DNA from: JAJEEA01 sp965243615
GTDB taxonomy: Bacteria; Acidobacteriota; Vicinamibacteria; Vicinamibacterales; UBA8438
Direction of reading: 5' to 3'
DNA: 64,000 nt
Assembly: GCA_965243615.1 (NCBI GenBank)
Contig: CBDEVO010000003.1
Location: forward strand, 1,736,001 to 1,800,000
This document shows positions 43,023 to 51,656 of the stretch, one piece after another; the stretch's first letter is position 1; each line of letters starts with the position of its first letter. Both the position numbers and the translations under genes were made by a program. The notes under the pieces are model-generated. The model made no database searches and had not been told where the DNA came from. It saw nothing but the letters and a program-made list of their open reading frames with translations.

Positions 43023-45572
43023 ATGACCGCGCCCCTGTTCGACCTGCTCCCGCCCGGTGAGGCGTCCAGCGACGACCTGCTCGACCGCTTCCTCGACTAC
43101 GTCGACCGGCTGGGCCTGACCCTCTATCCCGCCCAGGAGGAGGCGATTCTGGCCCTGCTCGAGGACCAGCACGTCATCCTGAACACGCCGACCGGCTCGG
43201 GCAAGTCGCTGGCCGCGTTCGCGCTGCACTTCGCGTCGCTCGCGCGGGGGAGGCGCTCGGTCTACACGTGCCCCATCAAGGCGCTGGTCAACGAGAAGTG
43301 GATGGACCTGTGCCGCGAGTTCGGGCCCGAGAACGTGGGGCTCGCCACCGGCGACGCCACCGTCAACCGCGACGCCCCGCTGCTCTGCTGCACGGCCGAG
43401 ATCCTCGCCAACATCGCCCTCCGCGAGGGGGAGGGGGCGGCGGTCGACGACGTGGTGATGGACGAGTTCCACTGGTACGCCGACCGCGACCGCGGCGTGG
43501 CGTGGCAGGTGCCGCTGCTGACGCTGCCGCGGACGCGCTTCCTGCTGATGTCGGCGACGCTCGGCGACGTGTCGTTCTTCGAGCAGGAGCTCACGCGGCG
43601 CACCGGCCGGGAGACGGCGACCGTCACCTCGAGCGAGCGGCCGGTGCCGCTCGAGTACGCCTACTCGGAGGAGCCGCTCGCGAGGGCGGTGGAGCGGCTG
43701 GTCGAGGCGGACCGGGTCCCCGTCTACGTGGTCCACTTCACGCAGAAGGACGCCGCTGCGAGCGCGCAGAGCTTCACGAGCCTGCAGATCGCGACGCGCG
43801 AGGAGAAGAAGGCGCTGGCCGCGGCCGTCGAGGACGTGCGCTTCTCGACGCCCTACGGCCCCCGCGTCCGCACCTGGCTGAAGCACGGCATCGGCATCCA
43901 CCACGCGGGCCTGCTGCCGCGCTACCGCGTGCTCGCCGAGCGGCTCGCCCAGCAGGGCCTGCTCAAGGTGGTCTGCGGCACCGACACCCTGGGGGTCGGG
44001 GTCAACGTGCCCATCCGCACCGTGCTCTTCAGCCGCCTCTCGAAGTACGACGGCGAGAAGACGGCGGTGCTCTCGGCCCGCGACTTCCACCAGATCGCGG
44101 GGCGCGCGGGGCGCAAGGGCTTCGACGAGCGCGGCTGGGTCGTGGCCCAGGCCCCCGAGCACGTCATCGAGAACCGGCGGCTCGCCGAGAAGGCGAAAGC
44201 CGGCAAGAAGGTGGTCCGGCGCCAGCCGCCGCGCGGCAACTTCGCGCCCTGGGACGGGGCGACGTTCGAGCGGCTCGTCCGCTCGCGCCCCGAGCGGCTC
44301 AGGTCGCGCTTTGCGGTCTCGCACGGCATGCTGCTCAACGTGCTGTCGCGTCGCGGCGACGGCTGCGCGGCGATGCGCCGGCTCGTGGGCGACAGCCACG
44401 AGACGGACGCCGCGAAGCGCGCGCACCGGCGCCGCGGGTGGCAGCTCTTCCGGTCGCTGGTCGCGCGCAAGGTCGTCGAGATCGTGCCGCGCACCCCCGA
44501 GGGCTCGCGATTGCGCGTGAACGTCGATCTCCAGGACGACTTCTCGATGGACCAGGCGCTGTCGCTCTACCTCATCGAGACGATCCCCTTGCTCGACCCC
44601 GACGCCGAGACCCACGCCCTCGACCTGCTCACGCTCGTGGAGAGCATCCTCGAGAACCCGTCCGCGATCCTGTACCGGCAGCTCGCCAAGCTGAAGGCGG
44701 AGGCGGTGGCGGAGATGAAGGCGGCCGGCATGGACTACGACGAGCGCATGGCCGAGCTCGAGAAGCTCGAGCACCCCAAGCCGCTCGCCGACTTCGTCTA
44801 CGGGACGTTCAACGACTTCGCCGACCGGCACCCGTGGGTGGGCGAGGAGAACATCCGCCCCAAGTCGATCGCGCGCGAGATGTTCGAGACGTGGCTCTCG
44901 TTCGGCGACTACGTCCGGGAGTACGGCCTCGAACGCATGGAGGGGCTGCTGCTCCGGCACCTCGCGAGCGTCTACAAGGTTCTCAGGCAGACGGTGCCCG
45001 ACGGCGTGAAGACAGACGAGGTGGTGGAGATGGAGCTCTATCTCCGGGACCTCGTCCGCCGGGTCGACTCGAGCCTGCTCGAGGAATGGGAGCGGATGCG
45101 CGATCCGGACTTCCAGCCCGCGCGCGCGGACGTGCCCGAGCCGGCCGTGCCCGGCCGCGACGAGCCGGTCGACGTGACGCGCGACGCGCGCGCCTTTACC
45201 GCCGCCATCCGCGCGCGCGTTTTCGCGCTGCTGCGCGCGTGGTCGACCGGCGACGACGAGGCCGCGCTCGAGGTCCTCGACAGCGCGCTCGACGGAGCCG
45301 GAGAGGCGTGGACGGCCGAGCGGCTGTCGCGCGCGCGGGAGACGTTCGCGGCCGAGAATGGCGGCCTGCGCCTCGACCCCGAGGGCCGCAACCGTCGGCA
45401 CACGCATACGCAGCCGTCCGACGACGGGGCGGCGTGGCGAGTCGAGCAGATGCTGGTGGACACGGAGGGGCACAACGACTGGGTGGCGGAGCTCGAGGTG
45501 GACCTGGCCGCCTCGAGCTCCGCGGCAGAGCCGGTCATCCGCCTGCTGCGCCTGGAGAGCCTGACGCCGTAG
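43023..45572 (+). CDS. DUF3516-type DEAD/DEAH-box helicase
   Basis: An 849-residue Superfamily 2 helicase. The N-terminal domain has Walker A NTPTGSGKS at about 54-62, motif Ia CPIKALVNEKW, the DEFH box at about 151-154 and SATLGD (motif III). The second domain has GIHHAGLLPRYR, GTDTLGVGVNVP and HQIAGRAGRKG (motif VI). The rest is the DUF3516 C-terminal region common to these actinobacterial and acidobacterial proteins, which are related to Ski2-like RNA helicases. Probably RNA- or DNA-processing; the substrate is unknown. Complete, single gene. Confidence 0.88.
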   Translation: MTAPLFDLLPPGEASSDDLLDRFLDYVDRLGLTLYPAQEEAILALLEDQHVILNTPTGSGKSLAAFALHFASLARGRRSVYTCPIKALVNEKWMDLCREFGPENVGLATGDATVNRDAPLLCCTAEILANIALREGEGAAVDDVVMDEFHWYADRDRGVAWQVPLLTLPRTRFLLMSATLGDVSFFEQELTRRTGRETATVTSSERPVPLEYAYSEEPLARAVERLVEADRVPVYVVHFTQKDAAASAQSFTSLQIATREEKKALAAAVEDVRFSTPYGPRVRTWLKHGIGIHHAGLLPRYRVLAERLAQQGLLKVVCGTDTLGVGVNVPIRTVLFSRLSKYDGEKTAVLSARDFHQIAGRAGRKGFDERGWVVAQAPEHVIENRRLAEKAKAGKKVVRRQPPRGNFAPWDGATFERLVRSRPERLRSRFAVSHGMLLNVLSRRGDGCAAMRRLVGDSHETDAAKRAHRRRGWQLFRSLVARKVVEIVPRTPEGSRLRVNVDLQDDFSMDQALSLYLIETIPLLDPDAETHALDLLTLVESILENPSAILYRQLAKLKAEAVAEMKAAGMDYDERMAELEKLEHPKPLADFVYGTFNDFADRHPWVGEENIRPKSIAREMFETWLSFGDYVREYGLERMEGLLLRHLASVYKVLRQTVPDGVKTDEVVEMELYLRDLVRRVDSSLLEEWERMRDPDFQPARADVPEPAVPGRDEPVDVTRDARAFTAAIRARVFALLRAWSTGDDEAALEVLDSALDGAGEAWTAERLSRARETFAAENGGLRLDPEGRNRRHTHTQPSDDGAAWRVEQMLVDTEGHNDWVAELEVDLAASSSAAEPVIRLLRLESLTP

Positions 45573-45728
45573 CCCGGGAACGGTCGCCGTGCGGCGTCGG
45601 TCGACGCGCGGCCGCGTGCGCGCGGTCACGCGTCGGCGGACCGGGAAGTGCGCTCGGGGCCGCTGCCGCTCAGGGGATGGTGGCGGATCGACGCGCTCAC
45701 GCGCCTCGTTCGGAACCGGGAGTTGGCG

Positions 45729-47228
45729 TCAGGCGGGTGCCGGAGCTTCCGCGGGCGACTCGGCGACAGGGTCGGCGGCGGCGGGCGCAGGCCGTTGCCG
45801 GCGCATCTCCTCGAGCCGGTCGTGGGCCAGCATGTTCTGGATCAGCGGCAGGTAGAAGACGCCGTCGTGGTGCACCCGCACCGCATCGTCCGAGACCGTG
45901 ACCCAGCCGATGTCTTCGAGCGCCCGCCACACCACCGCGTGCTCGTCGACGACGTCGCGGCCGAGCAGCTTCCGATAGGCGGCGCGGTCGACCGAGAGCC
46001 CCTGCATCTCCTGGAAGAGCAGGTGCAGGCGCAGATCGGCGGGCGTGTAGTGGTAGCCCCGCATCACCGGATGGCGCCCCTCGCGGATGCACCGGAAGTA
46101 CTCGTCCACCCGCACTTGGTTCATGAACGCCCACCCCGGCGACCGCGGGGTGCCGAAGAAGAACGAGATGCCGGCATAGCCCCAGCCCCACGCGTCGAAC
46201 CCGATGGGGCCGTTCCCGTTCGACGCGAACGGCTTGCGGAACAGCTCTTCGTACAGGTACGAGGTCGGCACCGCCGCGTCCCGCCGCTCGAAGTCGTAGG
46301 GGGTCACCTGGGTGTAGCCGCGAGCCTCGAGCACCGCCTTGCCGGCCCGGTACATCTCCAGGTTCTCCTCCTGCGTGGGCAGCTCGCCCCGGCGGTTGCG
46401 GGCGAAGTCGGTGCGGCCGGCGACGTTCAACTCGTAGTGCGTGATGTGGCCGACCCCGGTGGCCGCGATCGCCTCGAGGTCGCGCACCATCTGCTCGACG
46501 GTCTGGTTGGGCCAGCCGAAGATGAGGTCGACGCTGATCGGCAGGTCGAGCTGGTCGCACGACTCCAGGGTCCGGAACACCTGGTCGGCCCGCTGCCGGC
46601 GCCCGCTCGCCTTGATCAGCTCGTCGTCGAGCTGCTGCACCCCCATGCTGATGCGGTTCATCCCGCACTGCTTCATCGCGAGCAGCTTGTCGTGGCTGAA
46701 CGTCTGGGGAATGCCCTCGAGGGTGACCTCGATGTCGGACGGAATGTCGAACACCCCCCCCACGATCTCCATCAGCCGCGCGTACTGATGGGGCTTGTAG
46801 AGGTTCGACGTCCCGCCGCCGAAGTAGATGCTGGCCAGCTCGGCCCCCGCGAAGTGGTCGCGGAACAGGTCGCCCTCGCGCTCCAGGTACCCCAGGTACT
46901 CGTCGAGCTGGCGCTGGCCGGTGTAGATCTCGGTCGGAAAGAGGCAGAACCCGCAACGGTCGGGGTCGGTGCGCAGGCAGTAGGGGGTGGCGACGTAGAG
47001 GTTGACGCGCTTGGGTATGTCGCGGTTCGTACGCTCCCGAGCCCGCAGCACCGCGTCCATGGGGACGTCCTGCTCGGCCCAGTGCACGGGTGACGGATGG
47101 CCGTGCAGCACCTTGTTGCTCTGGCGCCGCTTTCGGTGCTTCTCGACGAACGCCCGGGCCGCCTGCACGTCACGCACTATCCGAAGATTGTCGGTCGGTC
47201 GCCCGCGCTTGTCAACACCGGACGACAT
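45729..47228 (-). CDS. HemW-like radical SAM protein with CX7CX2C motif
   Basis: A 499-residue radical SAM protein related to HemW/coproporphyrinogen III oxidase. The iron-sulfur cysteines are Cys84, Cys92 and Cys95 in PYCLRTDPDRCGFC, spaced CX7CX2C rather than the canonical CX3CX2C. Downstream landmarks are normal: YFGGGTSNLY (SAM-binding), the strand LEGIPQTF and MNRISMGVQQLDD. The C-terminal HemW domain follows (YELNVAGRTDFARNRRGE, then GFDAWGWGYAG). I chose the ATG at 47228; the frame is open to 47372 without support. A role in tetrapyrrole or other radical chemistry is inferred. Confidence 0.82.
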   Translation of the reverse strand: MSSGVDKRGRPTDNLRIVRDVQAARAFVEKHRKRRQSNKVLHGHPSPVHWAEQDVPMDAVLRARERTNRDIPKRVNLYVATPYCLRTDPDRCGFCLFPTEIYTGQRQLDEYLGYLEREGDLFRDHFAGAELASIYFGGGTSNLYKPHQYARLMEIVGGVFDIPSDIEVTLEGIPQTFSHDKLLAMKQCGMNRISMGVQQLDDELIKASGRRQRADQVFRTLESCDQLDLPISVDLIFGWPNQTVEQMVRDLEAIAATGVGHITHYELNVAGRTDFARNRRGELPTQEENLEMYRAGKAVLEARGYTQVTPYDFERRDAAVPTSYLYEELFRKPFASNGNGPIGFDAWGWGYAGISFFFGTPRSPGWAFMNQVRVDEYFRCIREGRHPVMRGYHYTPADLRLHLLFQEMQGLSVDRAAYRKLLGRDVVDEHAVVWRALEDIGWVTVSDDAVRVHHDGVFYLPLIQNMLAHDRLEEMRRQRPAPAAADPVAESPAEAPAPA

Positions 47229-47317
47229 CTGCGGGCACGGCGGTCGGAGACCCGCGAAGGAGGGGTTCGCCCTGGTCCGTGCACGTTGACGCGCCGAGCT
47301 ACGCACCGGAACGGGGA

Positions 47318-47493
47318 TCACCCGGCCCCCTGCTCCTGGTACTCCCTGATGTGTCCTCGCTGCACGATCCACAGCTTGCCGTCAATGGTGTTTCCCGCAA
47401 GTCCGGCCGCCAGGGTGCGAACCGCCTGAAGCAGTGGCAGCACGCAGGATGGCGGCGCCTGGGGCTGAGGTTCTCGTCGAGCTTGATGTTCAC
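47318..47493 (-). pseudogene. broken DUF5615 PIN-like toxin
   Basis: Starts at a GTG overlapping the DUF433 stop (GTGA) and begins VNIKLDENLSP, the signature start of DUF5615 toxins. The body that should hold the remaining acidic residues is missing. After a frameshift the tail reads LLQAVRTLAAGLAGNTIDG and then KLWIVQRGHIRE, the normal family C-terminus, ending at 47318. About half of the usual 115 residues are lost, so it is inactive. Confidence 0.7.
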
Positions 47494-47738
47494 GCAGAAG
47501 TCTCCAGCGGGACGTCCACGTAGCGCTCGCGGGACATCTCCGCGCCGTACGCAATGCACGCCAGAACGTCCGCGTCTTCGATGCCGGGATACTCGTCGAG
47601 AAGCTGATCGACCGTCCACCCGCCGGCGAGCAGGTCGAGCACCAGGGACACCCAGATACGGTGTCCGCGGATGCACGGCTTGCCGAAGCAGATGTCGGGG
47701 TCTATCGATATGCGAGAGAGGAGCTCGCGCCTGTCCAT
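47490..47738 (-). CDS. DUF433 antitoxin
   Basis: An 82-residue DUF433 protein: ISIDPDICFGKPCIRGHRIWV, VDQLLDEYPGIEDADVLACIAYGAEMSRER. DUF433 proteins are antitoxins of DUF5615 PIN-like toxins. GGAGG is seven bases before the ATG. The partner toxin gene directly follows, but it is broken, so the antitoxin is now alone. Confidence 0.85.
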   Translation of the reverse strand: MDRRELLSRISIDPDICFGKPCIRGHRIWVSLVLDLLAGGWTVDQLLDEYPGIEDADVLACIAYGAEMSRERYVDVPLETSA

Positions 47739-47802
47739 CGGAAGCCTCCGTGTCCACTCTGCCACTCGCGGCAGGTCCCTGCCGACTCGCTGAAGGTCCC
47801 GA

Positions 47803-48417
47803 TCACGTCCGCCGGCCGAGATCGACGGGCACGGCGTGGCGCGGGTTGGCGACGGGCTGCCCCGCCGGCGGCGATTCCAGGAACGTGACGCTGTCGTAGA
47901 AGTCGTCGAGCGCGATGAACTTTCCGTGCCGCTGGGCCCACTCCCGCATCCGGCGGTTGCAACTGTGCCGCCACGACAGCACTTCGACGCGCCAGCCCCG
48001 GCCGCGCATGCGTTCGAGGTCGGCGTGAAAGCCGACGCCGTCGTGGAATCCGGCGCCGTCGCCGGTCGGCATGACCGCGATGCCGGGATTGCCGTTGTAG
48101 TCGAAGCCATCCCGCAGCATGGCGGTCTGCAAAGCCTGGTCCACGCCCTGCTCGCGCCCCTGCAGCGCCCCGCGTTCGAGAAGCTGCACGGTGACGCCTT
48201 CGTTCTCCAGCCGGTTCCAGACGTGGCGGAGCTCCGGGGGAATCGACCCGACAGCGATGGCGTGTTCGATCTCGCGCCCGGCGCGGGCAAGCTCGAGCAG
48301 GTTTCGGAAGTGAATGCGCAGTCGAAATCGGGCGTGTTCACCCTCCCGATCCACCGCGACCTGTTGGGCGCTGATGAAGATGTTGGAGTTGTCCCAGTAG
48401 ATGAAGACCTTGTCCAT
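47803..48417 (-). CDS. NYN-domain (PIN-like) ribonuclease
   Basis: A 204-residue protein of the NYN/LabA-like group, single-metal PIN-fold RNases. The core is VFIYWDNSNIFIS at residues 3-15 (first Asp), GVDQALQTAMLRDG at about 92 (second Asp) and AVMPTGDGAGFHDGV at about 115 (third Asp), followed by GWRVEVLSWRH. The C-terminal 30 residues are a proline-rich tail. ATG at 48417. It lies between the M1 peptidase and the DUF433 gene and is not overlapped by either. RNA target unknown. Confidence 0.82.
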   Translation of the reverse strand: MDKVFIYWDNSNIFISAQQVAVDREGEHARFRLRIHFRNLLELARAGREIEHAIAVGSIPPELRHVWNRLENEGVTVQLLERGALQGREQGVDQALQTAMLRDGFDYNGNPGIAVMPTGDGAGFHDGVGFHADLERMRGRGWRVEVLSWRHSCNRRMREWAQRHGKFIALDDFYDSVTFLESPPAGQPVANPRHAVPVDLGRRT

Positions 48418-48443
48418 GTCTCGTTTCCGTTCCGCCGCAAAGC

Positions 48444-51038
48444 TCACCGCACCCGGGCCAGCACCGCGTGCCCGGCGTTGAACTCGATGTCGTCGGGGCG
48501 GGCCGGCAGCGGCAGCTCGACCGAGACCTCGGGGGCGTCCACGAGCACGTGATGGACGATCGGCGGACGGTCGTCGAACGTCAGCCGGATCGGCACGGGC
48601 ATCCGGAAGCCGTCCGGCACGTCCTCCTGGCGGATGCGGCCGCGGAGCACGAACGGGGTCGGCTGGTCCACCACGCGGCTGACGTCGAGGTCCATCCGGT
48701 AGGTGGGCACGTCGACGCCGTACACCCACTGGTCGAAGAACCAGCCCATCGGCTCGCCGAACGCCTCGGAGACGGCTTCTTCGAACGAGCGCGTGGACAT
48801 CTCGCGCCCCAGGTGGGCGGCGACGTAGCCGCGCATCAGCTCCCGGAACCGGGTGTCGTCGCCGGTCTCCCAGTCGAGCAGCATCGACCGCAGCATGTGG
48901 AGGACGTAGCCGCCCTTCTCGTAGACCAGGATGCGGTGGTCGATGCTCGCGCCGAAGCGCGGCTTGGTGGAGGTGAGCCGATAGCCGACGACGAGGGGGC
49001 CCGCCTCGTGGCCCTCGCTCCACCGCAGCGCCTGGGGGCTGAATCCGTAGTGCCTGAGCCCGATGCCCTGGCCGACCTGCCCCTCCCCGAGCACGTCGAG
49101 GCGCCAGGCGTCGATCATGTCCGCGAACTGCTCGGGGTCGTCGAGGCCGTGCAGCGCGTAGAGGGCGGCCGCGTAGTTGGAGAAGCCCTCCGCCATCCAC
49201 TGGTCGCGGTAGTCGCGCCACCAGTCGACCCCCGCCCCCCACCACTGGTGCGCCACCTCGTGGGCCCGGAAGGCCTCCGCCTCGCCCGTGTGCATGTCGC
49301 CGAAGGCCCGGTACGACAGGAACAGCAGGCCGGGAAACGCCTGCCCGCTCGTTGTCTCGGTCTCGGTGACGAGCAGCGACGGGTGGGGGAACGGTCCGAA
49401 GTAATCGGCGAGGAGCTCGATGGCGCCGGTGACGTCGGCGATCGTCCTCTCCCGGCTGTCGGGCGAGAACCCGCGGTGGTTGGGGTCGGCGTAGATGGAG
49501 ATGGCGGGGGCCTCCGGGCGCTCGACCTCGGTCACCTCGAACTCGCCGTAGTGGAAGGCCATGCTGCCGACCGGCCCGTCCGTCGTCCAGCGCTGGATGC
49601 GGTCGTCGTCCTCGACGCGTTCGTCGAGCAGGGTCCCCCCGCTGGCGACGCGGTACCGCTCGGGCATCCGGAAGGTGGCCTGGAGGCGGCTGGTTCGGTT
49701 GTCGGCGTGCTGCGGCCACCAGTTCAGGGTGTCGAGGAGCACGAAGTCCCGGGTCTGCCGGAGCCGATCGACGAGCGGTCCCTCGTAGGCGAGCTCGAGG
49801 ATGAACGGCTCGCCGGCGGCCACGGTGCGGGGCAACGCCACCGTCACCCAAGGCTCGAAGTGGTCGTCCTCGAAGGTCCGTTCCTCGCGCTCCTGCGCGA
49901 AAGGCAGCGGCTCGCCGGTCAGCGCGGTCGGGTCCGTGCGCTCGGCGTCGGGATCGGCGGAACCGGCCGCGAGGAGGCCCGCGCCCGCCGGCCGATCGGT
50001 GGGGTCGGCGTGCCACCGGACGTCGGTGACCTCAAGCATCATGCTGATCCGCAGCCGGAGCCCCCGGGTCGGCTCCAGCGGCTCGATCAGGAGGGCCGCC
50101 GTCGCGCGGACGTCGCCGTCCCCGTCCAGGGCGAGGTCTACCTCGGTTCGCGGCACCCGCGCCCGCGGCGTCCAGCCTTCGCGGTCGGGGTCGACGGGCC
50201 GCGGGGGCAGCCCCAGGTCCGCGCCGGTCGCCTCGTCGTCGTCCAGGGTGTCCGGGTCTACGGCGAACGGTTCGAGAACGCGGTCGACGTACTCGGGCCG
50301 ATAGTCGGTCAGGGCGTCGAAGCGCATCCAGGTGTCGGACACCCCGCGCCGGTCCTCGTAGCGGTACAGGTTCACCTCTTCCGGATCGTGCGGCTCGACC
50401 ACGAGGGTCAGCCAGCCGTGGTCCTTGCTGTCGAGCTCGACGAGCCGGTAGGCGCGGCCGGGCGGCAGCGTGCCCGTCTCCCGCCGCCACAGGTCGTGGA
50501 GGATCCGGCTCTCGGGGTTGAAGTTCCGCTCTTCCAGCATGCGGCGCCGCCGGTCCCTCAGGAGCCGGTTGGCGCGCTCGGTGTCGCGCCGGCGCTCGCG
50601 GGCGGGGGCGGCGAGGGCACGAAGCCCCTCGACGGTGTCGTCGCCGGCCCACAGCACGAGCCGGTCGAAGGCCTCGTCGACCCGGTGCTCGTCCGAGAAC
50701 CGCCGGAGCTGGTGGTGCTCGACCGCGTCCGGGGGGTAGCCCCGCAGCCGGCCGTCGCCGACGAAGACCGCGGTCGAGAGTCCGCCGCCGATCTCGGGGG
50801 CCAGATACAAGCGTCCTTCCTCCAGCTCCAGCTCGAAGCGGTCCACCCGGAAGCGGCCGCCGCGAACGTCGCCGGCGTAGGAGACCTCCGCCTCTCGCAG
50901 CTCCTCGTACAGCGGCGGCCTCGCCTCGTCGCCCGCGTCGTCCTGGGGGGCGGCGTGCGCAGGGACCGACACCGTCCAGAGGGCGGCGAGTGCCGCGCTC
51001 CAAAGCAGCGGTGCGGCGGTCGGGAACCGGAAAGGCAC
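48444..51038 (-). CDS. M1-family metallopeptidase, exported
   Basis: An 864-residue exported aminopeptidase-like enzyme. The signal ends near PAHAAPQ. The zinc site HEVAHQWWG is followed by the third ligand in WMAEGFSNY, with 19 residues between His and Glu rather than the usual 18. The first 280 residues are a domain of unknown type, and the last 120 are a beta domain after the FEEAVSEAFGEPMGWFF segment. The GAMEN loop is replaced by TSGQAFPGLLFLSYR, so exopeptidase specificity is uncertain. It is a single gene, divergent from the FKBP lipoprotein. Confidence 0.85.
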   Translation of the reverse strand: MPFRFPTAAPLLWSAALAALWTVSVPAHAAPQDDAGDEARPPLYEELREAEVSYAGDVRGGRFRVDRFELELEEGRLYLAPEIGGGLSTAVFVGDGRLRGYPPDAVEHHQLRRFSDEHRVDEAFDRLVLWAGDDTVEGLRALAAPARERRRDTERANRLLRDRRRRMLEERNFNPESRILHDLWRRETGTLPPGRAYRLVELDSKDHGWLTLVVEPHDPEEVNLYRYEDRRGVSDTWMRFDALTDYRPEYVDRVLEPFAVDPDTLDDDEATGADLGLPPRPVDPDREGWTPRARVPRTEVDLALDGDGDVRATAALLIEPLEPTRGLRLRISMMLEVTDVRWHADPTDRPAGAGLLAAGSADPDAERTDPTALTGEPLPFAQEREERTFEDDHFEPWVTVALPRTVAAGEPFILELAYEGPLVDRLRQTRDFVLLDTLNWWPQHADNRTSRLQATFRMPERYRVASGGTLLDERVEDDDRIQRWTTDGPVGSMAFHYGEFEVTEVERPEAPAISIYADPNHRGFSPDSRERTIADVTGAIELLADYFGPFPHPSLLVTETETTSGQAFPGLLFLSYRAFGDMHTGEAEAFRAHEVAHQWWGAGVDWWRDYRDQWMAEGFSNYAAALYALHGLDDPEQFADMIDAWRLDVLGEGQVGQGIGLRHYGFSPQALRWSEGHEAGPLVVGYRLTSTKPRFGASIDHRILVYEKGGYVLHMLRSMLLDWETGDDTRFRELMRGYVAAHLGREMSTRSFEEAVSEAFGEPMGWFFDQWVYGVDVPTYRMDLDVSRVVDQPTPFVLRGRIRQEDVPDGFRMPVPIRLTFDDRPPIVHHVLVDAPEVSVELPLPARPDDIEFNAGHAVLARVR

Positions 51039-51170
51039 GCGCTGAGCTTATCACCGGCGGCGTCCGGGGTCGCGCCGACCTCACCGGGCGTGAAACAATC
51101 GGGGTGGCGAAGCGGGGACGTCCGTGGTGAGGCCGCGCTTTGCCCGACCGGCGAGGAGGGGCGGGAGCGC

Positions 51171-51614
51171 ATGGGCACGACGATTCGACGGGTAGCGGCC
51201 GTGATCGGCGCGCTGGCGTTACCGATGCTGGCGGCGACCGGGTGCACCTCGAACCCGCTGATTCCGACCGAGGTCCTCTTTCTGCAGGTCTACGACCTCG
51301 AGATCGGGGCGGGCCGCGAGGCGACGGCCGGCGACCGGGTCGTCATCGACTACATCGTGTGGGCGTTCGATTCGGAGCAGGTCGACAACAAGGGGCCGGA
51401 GCTCAACACCCGCAACGGATACACCTTCTTCCTCGGGGCGAACCAGGTCAACCCCGCGTTCGACCAGGGCATCGTGGGCATGCGGGTCGGCGGGCTGCGC
51501 CGGCTGGTCATTCCCGCCTCCTATGCCCGGCCGGGAAGCGGGTTCGGCTCGGTGCCGCCCAACACGCCGCTCGTCGCGGAGGTCCGGCTGGTGGACGCGC
51601 AGGCCGTGGGGTAG
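51171..51614 (+). CDS. FKBP-type peptidyl-prolyl isomerase lipoprotein
   Basis: A 147-residue exported protein with a lipobox LAATGC at about residues 20-25, then one FKBP domain. It has DRVVIDYIVWAFD, the FFLGANQVNPAFDQGIVGMRVGGLRRLVIPASYA hallmark, and PPNTPLVAEVRLVD. It should speed prolyl isomerisation on proteins in the envelope. Active-site positions (Phe/Asp/Gly of FDQGIVGM) fit the family. GAGGAGG precedes the ATG at 51171. Confidence 0.85.
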   Translation: MGTTIRRVAAVIGALALPMLAATGCTSNPLIPTEVLFLQVYDLEIGAGREATAGDRVVIDYIVWAFDSEQVDNKGPELNTRNGYTFFLGANQVNPAFDQGIVGMRVGGLRRLVIPASYARPGSGFGSVPPNTPLVAEVRLVDAQAVG

Positions 51615-51621
51615 CTCCGCC

Positions 51622-51648
51622 CGTCGTCGCCAGCGGCTCCGCCCGGCC
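51622..51648 (+). repeat. intergenic repeat, copy 4 (divergent)
   Basis: Reads CGTCGTCGCC, three bases, GGCTCCGCCCGGCCG, a less exact copy of the element at 8504, 17559 and 21654. It lies between two convergent genes. Confidence 0.4.
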
Positions 51649-51656
51649 GCTCGACT

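Noticed and set aside
42900..45629. 909-codon minus-strand frame opposite the DUF3516 helicase
   Set aside because: Shadow frame: low-complexity His/Arg/Val-rich product and complete overlap with a gene with clear helicase motifs.
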